Source: Enoplosus armatus
Lineage: Eukaryota; Chordata; Actinopteri; Centrarchiformes; Enoplosidae
Length of the DNA: 64,000 nucleotides
Assembly (NCBI RefSeq): GCF_043641665.1
Contig: NC_092190.1
Coordinates: 12,646,048 to 12,710,047, forward strand
Reading direction: 5' to 3'
Under the pieces are notes generated by a model that was not told the DNA's origin, made no database searches, and saw only the letters and a program-made list of their open reading frames with translations. The first letter of the stretch is position 1, and each line of letters begins with the position of its first letter. The position numbers and the translations under genes are program-made. This document shows, piece after piece, positions 1-14,399 of this stretch.

Positions 1-1766
1 TCAGCGTGCCTCATATGTGACTGTGCACCAATCCAGCCCATGCCTGACATGATCATCAGCACAAATACGAACAACACGCCAACTGCACTCGCAGGTAATG
101 TACTGACAAGCAACAGAGGTGCATTTTCATTCTGCAAGAATTTAAAAGGCATTAAAACCTCGCTAAGAAAAAGCTAAACATATCAGCACAGAACAAACAT
201 AATCATGTAACCTTTGTTTAAAGAATGTACAGCTTTTCTCTAAAATTAAGTATTTTAAATCTTTGTTCTGCTGCCACCTTCAGGTCAGTGTGAGAATAGG
301 TGTGAGTCTACAGACTGCCTGCTTGTCGAAGTGGAGGAGCTCCAACAGGTCGCAGATAGACAAGTGGCCCGTCATTTGCTCTTATGTCTGCTTCTGACTG
401 TCACCTTGTTTGCTGTGAGTAAACCACCACGTTTCACCTCTACAGTGATACTGCCTGCATTATTTAGTGGTTTTCACAAACCAAATCAGATGCAAATGGC
501 TGAGCTGTGTGATTTCCAACTCCTGTCAGTATCGGCGGAAGGCTTCTCCAAAGAAACTCATTCAAAAAACCCATTAGGAAGTTATTCTATTCTATGCTTA
601 CATTGTTTATTGGTTTTAACAGAAAAGAAATATATTAAATAATAAATACCAATAAATATATTGGTTTAATGTGTTTCTGTGAATCTAAAATTGTTAACTG
701 TAATTAGACACATTTTGAAGGCAGTTGAGTACTCACATACTTCTCTGTCATCAACACCTAAATAATTGTCCTAAGCTGGTACTATCAACAGGATCTGCTA
801 GTTTTAAAATCACTCTTAATTCCTGTTATGACAGAACTTGTCCAGCTGCTTGTGGCTGCTCTTTAACCGTGTTCCTGGTAGACTCTACTTGGAGCTGCAG
901 TTCTTCTGTGCTGTGGCCAACTATGGACAGGTTGGTGTTCCAGATACTATAGTACCAACATTGTGAGCATTCATTGTCACACAATACCAGTGTCATGACT
1001 GTTTTCTGTTACCAGGGTTTTCTCTCCTTTGCTCTGTTTGGGCTGGATAAGCATTTGATTATACTGCCATTTAAGAAGAGGTAAAGAACATTTATTTTAT
1101 GAAACTTAAAGGTTTTTTTTATACACACAATATACTGTATGCACTGTGTATATATACTATGTGTACACTGCACTAAAGAGTGTATTTTGTCCATGCCTTT
1201 TATATTTAGTTTTTTTTTTGTGAATGATGTTTAGGTTATACAGTCTGTGGCATCGAAAGAAGCCACAAGATCAGCCGCAGACTGAATTACCTGAGGATAT
1301 CAGGACGACCTGCATCCAGTTCACCAAATACCATAAGGACCAGTGTGTTCATGACATTGTTAAAAAGAGGAGGTGAGAGCACAAAGTCTTACTCACAGCT
1401 TGTTCCCTGATGTGTGGAGAAACAAGTCCTGGTAGTCATTCACATACCACAATACCTAAATAATAGTTTTAGTGCATGTGTGCTCTTGTCTGCTTCTTCT
1501 CTGCTTCTTGTGGTTATAAGTCGTAGAGAAGTCAATAGACCTTTGGGTGAATGCTTCTTTTGACTTTCAGGTGTGGGAAGACGACTATGGTGGATTGTTT
1601 TCTTGGCTGTGAACTTGTGGAGTGGCTCCAGCAGGTGGGCTTAGCTCAGGATGTTGGTGAGGCGGTACTCTATGGAACACGGCTGCAGCAGGGTGGTGTG
1701 CTCCAGCACATCAAGCAGGAATACGGCTTCCAAGACAGTCGCCTTTATTACCGCTTCATGACATAA
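1..1766 (+). CDS. gpr155: GPR155/LYCHOS, 3' part (last six exons, C-terminal 239 aa)
   Basis: This is the C-terminal end of the lysosomal membrane protein GPR155 (LYCHOS), which couples lysosomal cholesterol to mTORC1 through GATOR1. The full protein joins an auxin-efflux-like transporter region, a GPCR-like bundle and a DEP domain; the first two lie mostly upstream of this window. Exons read as 1-94 (cut by the window edge), 284-414, 835-930, 1016-1080, 1235-1372 and 1571-1766. All have AG acceptors and GT donors, and they total 720 nt in one open frame ending TAA. The fragment shows hydrophobic helices (HLLLCLLLTVTLFAV; a second around LYLELQFFCAVANYG), a basic loop (FKKRLYSLWHRKKP) and then a DEP domain of about 90 residues (DIVKKRRCGKTTMVDCFLG through YYRFM) at the C-terminus. 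Position next to SCRN3 matches vertebrate synteny. No frame damage is seen. Recognition is from family memory, supported by synteny. Confidence 0.93.
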
Positions 1767-3130
1767 GGGTCAAAGTTGACATTTCTTTTTCTTTTTTTTT
1801 AACCAAAAGTAAATGGCATTTCAGTTCAGAAAAAATAATACTTCCAAAAACATCTTGAGGTTTGGAAAAAGGAAGAACAATTCTGACCTTTTAAAGAGTA
1901 CGCGTACACAGACTGAAAATTGTGTTTGCACTGCCATGACACCTGACTGATGTTGGCTGCGTTCAGAAGAGCAACAGACTTGAAACTTTCAAACGAAAAA
2001 GGCCAGGGCATAATGCATTGTGTGGAGTTGGTCTTGAAGGGAATTAGCAGTGTATAGATTTGTTTTAACCACCTGTGTCTTATTTTTGCAGTTTCACATT
2101 TAACATTTCACTCACCAGGTTAATTGCTGAGATCTGGAGTTGCAGCAACATTGTTGCAGCAGTCAGTCAGGGCAGGAGTATGAGCTGTCAGATCTTCATT
2201 CATGCACAGTCGACCCTGTTTCGCCATATTATCAAAATAATTTATTTTGAGGTAAAACCGTAAGTGGGAGTACCTGAAATGGCAGTTAAGATCCCTCATT
2301 GTGTGGAAAAACTGCACGCACACCTACCGCTTAGTACTGCAGATTAGAGTTTAATCAGGAAGTTAGTCTTCAAATTCTAATTGATGTCAACAACACACAG
2401 ATTGGGTAACAATTTTAAGATTTGCTAGTTTCTCTTGCAAGTTAATATGGTATAGTACTTCAATCTGCAATGAAGCTGGTGAGTCAAATATTAACGTGAC
2501 TGATGGCCAAAACTTTTTTTGTTTAACATGCATTTTCAAGAATAACATAACTAACAGGTCTTGCTAATCTTAAAGGGTGAAACAAGACTTCGCTGCTTTT
2601 TAAATGCTTTTTATGCAGTCAATAGATGGCACTTGGACTTTCAGATGTTTTATTTTATGTTGTGGCATTGTGTGAGCGATAATGCACAAAGAGCTTCCTC
2701 ATAAAACAAATTATAGGTGCAAACAAAGAAGTCCCACTCTTCTGCTGAATGTATTATTTCCTTTACTGGGATTCTTCAGAGTGTATTATCACTCTTCTAC
2801 CAAAACCACTTGCTTGAAAAAAGGGAAGATTTGTTAAATCTTAGTTTTTAGAGTTTGCTTGTAGTCTAACTTATGATTAAGTTAGTTTCACCAGTTAGTT
2901 AATTGGTAATGTAGCATGAAGCACACGTATTGTAACGTTGATAATCTGCAGTTTAACATGACTAAAGAGGCATTTTTTCATGTTTCCATTGCCATGTTAA
3001 ATTTGTTTTATTATTACTTTTTTAAAGTAAAGAAAAGCAAACTGCCACTTGAAAATGTAAAAAAGCCATAATGTGGCAGCATGACCCTCATACTGAACGC
3101 CTGAAGAAATGAGTCTCAGAACTGAGAGTG

Positions 3131-3358
3131 TTAAAGGGAAATTCTGGCATTTTTAAACCTGGGCCATCTTTTTACAAGTTACATAGTTACCAAAAGTCAG
3201 ACACTTAGAATAACAATCTGAGCCTGTCACTGGCAAAAACTACTGGTCTACTGGATCAAAACATTTGGTAACTATTAATCATTTAGACACCAAAATATGT
3301 ATAAAAAAAAAATAAATAAAAAAAAATAGGGCCCAGGTTTAAAAATGTCCTTTTAAAG
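3131..3358. repeat. TTAAAGG-type MITE with inverted ends
   Basis: The left end (TTAAAGGGAAATTCTGGCAT, then TTTTTAAACCTGGGCC) and the right end (GGCCCAGGTTTAAAAATG, then TCCTTTTAAAG) are inverted copies of each other over about 30 bp with mismatches. TTAA sits at both boundaries, which would fit a TTAA target duplication. The interior is non-coding and ends in an A-rich tract. It resembles short non-autonomous DNA elements common in fish; the superfamily is not certain. Confidence 0.65.
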
Positions 3359-3589
3359 CACGTGTTTACTTGAAAGTGTTCAAAAACATATCCTCAGAAA
3401 CTGGAAAACTGAGCTGCTGTAATTAATTTTTTCTCTCAGGTATATAAGTAGAAAAAATGTACACTGGCTTTTTTTATTTGGTAATTATTTAGTTTGTTTA
3501 TTATTAACTCAATCATGTTGACAAAACTGGTGTAAAATTGTCTTTTTATTCTGTTACAAAGTGCATATTTATGTATGTATTTGATTTAA

Positions 3590-3635
3590 AATAAATTTTA
3601 TTAGCAGACCCTTAAAACATGTATCACATAATAAA
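3590..3635 (+). terminator. Candidate GPR155 polyadenylation signals
   Basis: Two AATAAA hexamers at 3590-3595 and 3630-3635 are the last ones on the + strand before the SCRN3 terminal coding exon. Use of either would give GPR155 a 3' UTR of about 1.85 kb overlapping the SCRN3 3' end. Inferred from the hexamer only. Confidence 0.35.
3597..3602 (-). terminator. Candidate SCRN3 polyadenylation signal
   Basis: TTTATT on the + strand reads AATAAA on the - strand, 283 nt past the SCRN3 stop codon. It is the first such hexamer downstream of the stop; another lies at 3545-3550. Confidence 0.45.
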
Positions 3636-3884
3636 TTTGTTCTTTCCTGTATTTCTGGTCAATACATGAATACATAAAAGTCAACATTTTAGTCCATATT
3701 GTACAACATGGGACTTTTTACTGCCTGCTTATCCTGGGTTACTTAATATTTAATACAATGATGTCAATTACTATTCAGTTATGTTCTGATTTATCATACA
3801 AGCATGTGTGTACATCTGAAGAGGCTTATACTGCTACTGTCGCCCTTCAGACCTGTTTTTTGGTTCCAACAAGTAGCGGGCCTC

Positions 3885-8110
<4,226 letters not shown>

Positions 8111-8203
8111 GAGAACTGTCAAGAGTCAGTTTCTATTCTCATTTCTGTTTCCATTTGATTCTATACGTCACACGTTCACGTCCTCTGACACGGAAACAGT
8201 ACA

Positions 8204-8213
8204 GTCACGTGAC
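8204..8213. promoter_or_regulatory. GTCACGTGAC palindrome (extended E-box / CLEAR-type site)
   Basis: This is a perfect 10-bp palindrome with a CACGTG core and GT/AC flanks, the preferred form for USF and TFEB/MITF factors. It lies about 95 bp upstream of the predicted SCRN3 first-exon donor, within the shared promoter. Factor identity and use are inferred. Confidence 0.5.
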
Positions 8214-8595
8214 CGATCTGAAGTCAGTTTCAGATTCGTAGTTGTGCGATAACAGCGTTAGATGTAGAATATCGCTCTGGTTGTCACATTTTGACATTAC
8301 ATTTGTTTGTTTAATCTGTATTCCTCATCCTTGATTATTAGCAGCTGTCCAAAAGCCTAGCATTTTCTTCCAAAGAAAAAAACATTTTGTATTGTTTTTA
8401 TTTTAATATTGCTTAAATGTACCATCAGATAGGAATTAATTTTATAGTATATAATGTATATCGGTTATTTTCATCAGTGAAGCAGATGCTAATTTATACC
8501 TCTTTAACGACATGGACAAAAGATGGATGGATGTGACGCATAAATCAAGTTTAAAGCTTAATTGAACTTCATTGTTTTACCTCTGTAGTTCAACG

Positions 8596-8619
8596 CCCCC
8601 CCCCCCCCCCCCCCCCCCC
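8596..8619 (+). repeat. Homopolymer C24
   Basis: Twenty-four consecutive C residues (G on the other strand) lie about 130 bp upstream of the CIR1 start codon. The length is likely polymorphic, and sequencing or assembly errors are common in such runs. Confidence 0.85.
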
Positions 8620-8746
8620 AACTGCAATATAGAACTGTCTTCATGCAAACCAAGTTGTTTACCTGCGGAGGACGCTAAGCTAGCGACTCTGCTAGCTAAC
8701 ATCAACGCTACGTTTTCCACTCAGCTGACGTTATAGGTTGTCAGCC

Positions 8747-11700
8747 ATGGGGAAGTCATTTGCAAATTTCATGTGCAAGAAGGATTTTCATCCTGCATCG
8801 AAGTCAAATATCAAAAAGGTGAGTGCTAGCTACAGTTTGCTTTACTGCTTTAGGTTAGATTTCATCAGATTAGCCTGCTAGCTAGAGAGCTATGTTTACT
8901 AGCTATGTGCTGCTTTTGGCTAGCCCAGCATGCTACTTAGCAAGAGCTAACATGATCCACTTTGATAATTACTAGATAGACAATGTTGACCTCAGAGTGA
9001 ACGTTTTATTCTGGATGAATGATGAGTGCAGACAAAACATCTATGTTTATAGCTAAGCTACATGGATTGTTTACACCGTTAAGTTGGTTATTAATCGGTA
9101 ACGTTTGCTAATTTATGTAACGTTGGTTTGCCTTGAATACAGCTGCTGGTAATGTTACAGTTAGTCTTAGCTAGTGTTAATCTAAAGGTACATTGTTAAC
9201 TTCAGCTTTCTGTAGTTCACTTTACAATCGTTGTCTTTAGATGGAGAGCCAAGCTTAACTAAGATACACTCAAGCCAAACTCTAGACTTAATATTTTTCA
9301 GTCACAAGTTGTTTCATCAAATCATTGTCCTCTCCTTAACTTATGACAAAGTAAAAGTTGACCAGCCATCGCCACATGCTTTGCACACAAATGCTTTGAA
9401 AGAGTGAGAATCACATCCCGTTATTAAGTTTTGGTGGGATAAAATTTTTGAATCAAAGATACTATCGATAAATTTGCTCTGCATTTTCATATCTTTGTGC
9501 AAACCTTTGCTCGCAGTTAATATTTGCTACTTGTTTGATTAAGTGTGGGTTATGTGATTTAGTTTGTGTGTCAGTGTTGTTTGGATGTTGTAGTGTTGTA
9601 TGTCCTATTTAGTGCCTGTATGTTGTAGTTGTGTAATTGTAATTGTGCACTTGCAAGGGACTAGCCCTCAGCCACTATATTGTGTATACACCTAATAGCC
9701 TTTCGACCATACCTCACAAATACATGTAATAAGAGATTAAATATATGTTTGCATGTTTTGTTCATTCATTTGCTTTACAGCTGCAACTAACAATGATTTA
9801 CATGGTTACTTTCAGTAATCGTTCAGTTCATAAAATATCAGAGAATAGTGAAACATGGCCCTCACAATTCCCCAAGAGTCCAAGCTGATGTCCTCAGATA
9901 TTCACTTAACTATCTATCTATCTATCTATCTATAATCATCCATTTGTCTTTATCTTACAGGTATGGATAGCAGAACAGAAACTAACGTTCGAGAAGAGCA
10001 AGCAAGAAGAACTTATGCAGGCCTATCTGAAAGAGCAGGACATCTACAACAACAGGTTAGATTATTATTGCAGACCACTGCTACAGAATGAAACCATGTG
10101 TCTCCTACAAAACTGCTTTCTGAATCACAGATTTATTTTCATACTAACTTATTTTTAGTGTAAACAATACATACAGAATCATTTTTAGATTTTCATGGAC
10201 ATTTTCTGAAGACCTCCTTGCGCATATGTCAGACAAATTCAACATATTGTTTTCTCACCTTCAGGTTGTTGATGGGGGATGATCGTGTTAAAAATGGCCT
10301 CAATTTTATGTATGAGGCTCCACCGGGAGCATCCAATGGTAAATCATTACAGTCAATTGAGCCGAGAAATTTTGAACTTCTCAAACACCAGTTTTTTGGA
10401 AAATCATGTTTAACGTTTTAATACGTGTTCATTTGTGTTTTTTCCTTCATAATGGTCTTCTGCACTGAAGAGGAAAAGAAAGAGGTAAAACAGAGGAAAT
10501 AATAAACCTATACAATTCCACAATAAGTACGCATTGGGAATATGTATACATTATGCATTTTGGGTTTCCATTCATTGATGGGGGTTATAGCGGTTATAAG
10601 GGTTTTCATACTAAAATTCATATTGAAAATGTGTCTGTTTTTCAGGATGGGGAAGAAGAGTACAAGTTTGAGTGGCAGAAGGTGGCTCCTCGAGAGAAGT
10701 AAGCAGTTGATTTTTATACACAATGAAATTTTCCTGGCATATTGTCCAACGCTCTTCCAGAATTTGCATTCTTTCTTTTACACTTAATTTTCTCATGTAG
10801 GTATGCAAAGGATGACATGAATATCAGAGATCAGCCGTTTGGAATCCAGGTGTGTGGTGAATTTTATTTTTATTTTTTTTTTTTTTTAAACGGATATGCT
10901 GCACCAGTGATTCCCAACCTGGGGGTTAAATCTAAGGGGGGTCACAAGCTGATTAAAGTAATAAGAAACAAAATGAAACATACCTCCGTTAAACAAAATG
11001 GTTTTATTTTTCTCAGTTTTTTGCTTTTCTTCTTGTGAAATACTGGGTACTGGGTACTTTCACCTCTTCAGATCCTTGAAAATCTACAAATGAAATGTAA
11101 GGAAAAATTAAGCTTTGGTTGCAATACTTGCAACACATGTCCACACTCAAACTATATCCTGTGACTAAGGGTTTCATGTAGACAGTGATTTTTATTTAGG
11201 GGTCACAAGCTAAAACGATTGGGAACCACTATATTATATAATACACTCTAAATGAATTATATATAACAAGTTTTGTAAAAATAAAACCAGTTTGTCATGA
11301 ATTTAAAGTCAAACACATTAATGGAATGCATTCTGCCTTACAATTAGGTGCTGCCATTATTTAACGATGCGCAGAGTGTGGTTTTGTTTAAATTGTTATG
11401 CATAAATCTCCAGTATTGAGACAATTCAATGTAATGTCTGTCGTTAACTTTTCCAGGTTCGCAACGTGAGATGCATCAAATGTCACAAATGGGGCCACGT
11501 GAACACAGACAGAGAGTGTCCTCTTTATGGGCTGTCAGGCATCAATGCCAGCTCTGTGGCCACAGAGGAGGCAGCAGGTACGTACAATAATTGTCCATAG
11601 TAGACATCATTTTAAACATCATCCCCTGCAGTTTCCTGTGTTGTAATGTTATCAGTGTAATTAAATGTTTGATATGTATGTAAACAAATCACAACAATTT

Positions 11701-11827
11701 TATATACAAATTTTATTTTGATGCTAATGAATTAAACATGAGTAATTCATTGATTTAAGCAGCAGTTAAGCACATGTTAACATTATTTTTATATAATTTA
11801 TCGCTAACATTAAATAACCATTAGTTT

Positions 11828-11875
<48 letters not shown>

Positions 11876-13920
11876 CATTGTACCCTCTGAAATGTGGTTC
11901 CTAAAGAAATATGTATTTCCATTTAACACTGTTTCTATTTTGGAATAGAAACAGTGAAAAATAATTGTATTTGGTACAGAAAAACAGAGAGCCAGAATAT
12001 CTGCGCTGCTGTCTCTTTGTGGCCAGAGGGTTAGCTCTAGTCTGTCACAGACTACTACATCTTTCCTCTCGGTTTTCATCTGGAGCTCCCAGGCTTGAGC
12101 TGATTCTGAGTTCTGCAATCAGCGAGTTGAGTTGTAAAGTAATAATGTTTACCCTGGGAGAGTCCAGTCAGTGCATGGGGTTGATGGTGGAGTGCCGTAA
12201 TGGTCCCCCTCCTGTGCGGGGAGAAAAAATGTAATTATTGTGTATTCTGATTCCCCTAACTGCTGCTTTGGCAGAGAATGATATTGTATGATTTGCTCAG
12301 CCGGAAGTGGAGTGAGTTGATTTGATGTCCCATTCTGTTAACAAAGCCACCCCTGAAATTCCCACTGTGGAGATAGTGGTTGGCATGGGTTTGACATCAA
12401 TGGGACTCTGAGGCTGTGATTTGTGCTAACAGGTCCGTCGATGCACCCCTCGGAGTTAATGGCGGAGATGCGAAACAGTGGGTTTGCCCTGAAAAAATGT
12501 GTCCTTGGTAGGAATGCTACCGTTTGTGATCCATCGCAGGTAATTGTTTCGCACTCCCATCTCTGCACACATGGGACGATGTACAAACATTCACACCTTC
12601 ACAGAGAAAAGACTAACTATATCTTCGGTATGTCTCTACCATATATAAATGCTGCAAAGGGGCCAGTTATTGGGGCCACTCAAGTCAAGTGCACAGGTTT
12701 GATTAAATCAGTGTTTAGCTGATGTAATCAAACATACATTTGCTCAAATTTGCCTCTGAGAGTCATATTTATCTGTATGTTGTTGTTTTGATTTCAATGC
12801 AAATTTCCAAGCACTGTGTACTTTTTACAGGATTATGTTGCCAGTGATGAAGAGGATGATCCCGAGGTGGAATTTCTGAAGTCGTTAACAACCAAGCAAA
12901 AACAGAAGCTCCTCCGGTAAAAATGTAGCAAACATCTTCATGTATGAAAGCTTTAAGGAGTAGATTTGTATTTTGATCATCGAACCAAAAAAATTAAATA
13001 AATAAATATATATATATTTTTTTTTAATATATATATTCTTTAACACTGAATGTTTTAGAGCCTCATATTGACCGAGTATGATCTGATAAATTACAAGATT
13101 ACTGTGATGTTTTCTTTCAAATTTATTTTAATTTATTTTTCGTAGACTTTATTATGTTAATTCCGTGTTTGAGAATGTTAATTGAATGTTACTGTTTTAC
13201 AGAAAACTCGATCGCCTGGAAAAGCAGAAGGCCAAGAAAAAGAAGAGCAAAAAGCAGAAGAAGAAAAGCAAAAGAAAACACAAGAAAAAGCATGAAAGTA
13301 GTGACAGCTCGAGTGACTCCTCCGATAGCAGCAGCAGCAGCAGCAGCAGTAGTGATAGTAGCTCAGATTCAGACAGCCATGGCAAGTTCAAGAGCCAAAA
13401 GAGAGAGAAGAACAAGAAAAAAGATTCCTGTCGCGATAACAGCTCTAAGAGCGAGCGGCGAGTCAAGAGTCAGAAAAAGGCCTCCTCTCATAGGAGCAGG
13501 TCACCGAGCCCTCGCACTAGACAGAAGCAGCCTGAAGAGGAGTCCCGAGATTATAGACAAACAAGGACAGAGAAGGAAAGGAGCAGGAGTCGAAATCGCA
13601 GCCCGGAGAACAAGATCAAGCCGGAGGGAGGTCAAGAGAGAAAGAGACACAACAGCAGGGACAGGCAGAGACCTAGCAGCTCCAAGTCTGGCTTGGACAG
13701 AAGTAGGAGCCGCGAGAAAGGCAGGGAGGACAGAGGTAAAGACAGGCGTCACAGCAGAGATGGTGAGAGGAACAGAAGCAGCACAGATGGAAGGAAAGGC
13801 AGAACAGCAGATGGGAGGAGCAGAAGCAGGGAAAGGAGGAAGGAAAGGGAGGGCAGGGGAAGAAGTAGGAGCAGGGAGAGACGAGAGAGAAGCCAAGACA
13901 GAGTCAAAAGAAAGCACTGA
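8747..13920 (+). CDS. cir1: Corepressor interacting with RBPJ 1 (462 aa, 10 coding exons)
   Basis: CIR1 links the Notch effector RBPJ (CBF1) to histone deacetylase complexes and is also found with splicing factors in nuclear speckles. Exons are 8747-8818, 9961-10055, 10265-10338, 10471-10484, 10646-10698, 10801-10849, 11457-11577, 12433-12539, 12831-12916 and 13203-13920. They sum to 1389 nt; human CIR1 is about 450 aa. The N-terminal CIR_N block opens [20 protein letters not shown] zinc-knuckle-like motif has Cys125, Cys128, His133 and Cys140 ([16 protein letters not shown]). A conserved block [18 protein letters not shown] precedes the tail. The last exon (residues 224-462) is a lysine-rich stretch, then a serine run at about 255-282, then an RS/RE-rich tail. 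The start is in good context (G at -3, G at +4). The last exon's base bias creates long open frames in other phases, which are not genes. Confidence 0.95.
9779..9905 (+). repeat. 'GCTGCAACTAA' dispersed repeat fragment
   Basis: It begins AGCTGCAACTAACAATGATT and continues with the family words CATAAAATATCAGAGAATAG, CCTCACAATTCCCCAAGAGT and GATGTCCTCAGAT. It is a truncated copy of the family nested at 4890-5160 and present at about 32039-32300. Confidence 0.65.
9910..9934 (+). repeat. (CTAT)n microsatellite
   Basis: Six tandem CTAT units lie about 25 bp before the CIR1 exon 2 acceptor, within its polypyrimidine region. Confidence 0.8.
10471..10484 (+). other. cir1: CIR1 14-nt microexon
   Basis: The exon AGGAAAAGAAAGAG is bounded by GAAG| and |GTAAAA and encodes most of EEKKE. 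Exon 3 ends with one nucleotide of a codon and exon 5 starts in phase 0, so exactly 2 mod 3 extra bases are needed; these 14 nt supply them. Joining exon 3 straight to exon 5 would give a TGA stop at the ninth codon after the join. Confidence 0.8.
10905..11231 (+). mobile_element. hAT-like MITE with CAGTGGTTCCCAACC-type ends
   Basis: This element in CIR1 intron 6 starts CAGTGATTCCCAACCTGGGG and ends GATTGGGAACCACTA, inverted copies of the terminus of a common fish hAT-type MITE. The internal words 'ggggtcacaagct' occur near both ends. No transposase frame and no clear target duplication are visible, so it is probably an old insertion. Confidence 0.75.
11578..12432 (+). other. CIR1 intron 7 with (AT)n(AG)n microsatellite
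   Basis: This 855-bp intron holds an (AT)14 array followed by an (AG)8 array at 11831-11874. Short frames at 11810-12234 on both strands have no recognisable motif. Nothing else is seen. Confidence 0.6.
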
Positions 13921-14080
13921 CTGTGTTTTTCCCCCTCCTTACAATATTGGACAAAATGTGAAAATGTTTTCAATGTGTTTTTTTTCTTTTCTTTTAGTGA
14001 TGACAGTTATGTAGTCTTGGTCATCACACAGTGTCCCTCTATTTAAAAGTGCAGATATTGTGCGCGGGTTTCCTTTTCCT

Positions 14081-14095
14081 CCAGTAGAGGGAAGC
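14081..14095 (+). promoter_or_regulatory. CTCF-like motif between CIR1 and SP9
   Basis: CCAGTAGAGGGAAGC matches the CTCF consensus CCASYAGRKGGCRSY at all positions but one (A for C at position 12). It lies about 160 bp past the CIR1 stop, between a housekeeping-type gene and a developmental gene. Motif match only. Confidence 0.4.
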
Positions 14096-14370
14096 AGCCG
14101 ACAGTTAATATCCAGATGCAGCTCATTGCACTCTGGTGTTGTCTGGTTCTGTATGAAAGGGTCTACATTAATTGATTACCGTTGGAAGCAATTTTGCAGC
14201 TATGATCCGCTGATGGGAAAATGTTGGACTCATTTGAATGGTCTCATTTTAACTGTTTCTGTTGCTGCAGCTTTTTATCTTAACTCTCTTTATTGTGTCT
14301 TTTTTCTTTTGAAATATCTACATCGTAAGCTGTAATGCTTCCTGGGGAAAAAATCAGGACTTATTTTCTG

Positions 14371-14376
14371 ATTAAA
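14371..14376 (+). terminator. Candidate CIR1 polyadenylation signal (ATTAAA)
   Basis: ATTAAA lies 450 nt past the CIR1 stop, the most plausible hexamer in the short 3' flank. No AATAAA occurs between the stop and this point. Confidence 0.4.
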
Positions 14377-14399
14377 ATTGTAATCATCTCAATTTAATG

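Larger units (their letters stand above)
1767..3884. other. GPR155 3' UTR and tail-to-tail interval with SCRN3
   Basis: No coding exon is visible in these 2.1 kb. The left part is presumably the GPR155 3' UTR. AATAAA hexamers on the + strand occur at 3311-3316 (inside a MITE), 3590-3595 and 3630-3635. The SCRN3 3' UTR enters from the right on the - strand. Open frames here (2075-2263 +, 2120-2323 -) are short, have no recognisable motif and look like chance. Confidence 0.6.
8111..8746. promoter_or_regulatory. Divergent SCRN3/CIR1 promoter region
   Basis: SCRN3 (-) and CIR1 (+) start from opposite sides of this 0.64 kb interval, so it must hold both promoters. Visible landmarks are a GTCACGTGAC palindrome at 8204-8213, TACGTCA near 8164, a C24 run at 8596-8619 and GCTAGC-rich DNA just upstream of the CIR1 start. 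No well-placed TATA box is evident. Confidence 0.65.
8819..9960 (+). other. CIR1 intron 1
   Basis: This 1.1 kb AT-rich intron holds a fragment of the ggctgcaactaa repeat (9779-9905) and a CTAT tetranucleotide array (9910-9934) near its 3' end. Nothing else is evident. Confidence 0.6.

Noticed and set aside
13154..14014. 286-codon + frame overlapping the CIR1 last exon, plus - strand frames 13197-13466, 13501-13917 and 13749-13973
   Set aside because: They arise from the strongly biased SR/K-rich coding sequence. They are low-complexity (Ser/Leu or Arg/Ala runs), and the conserved CIR1 frame with matching splice phases explains the region.
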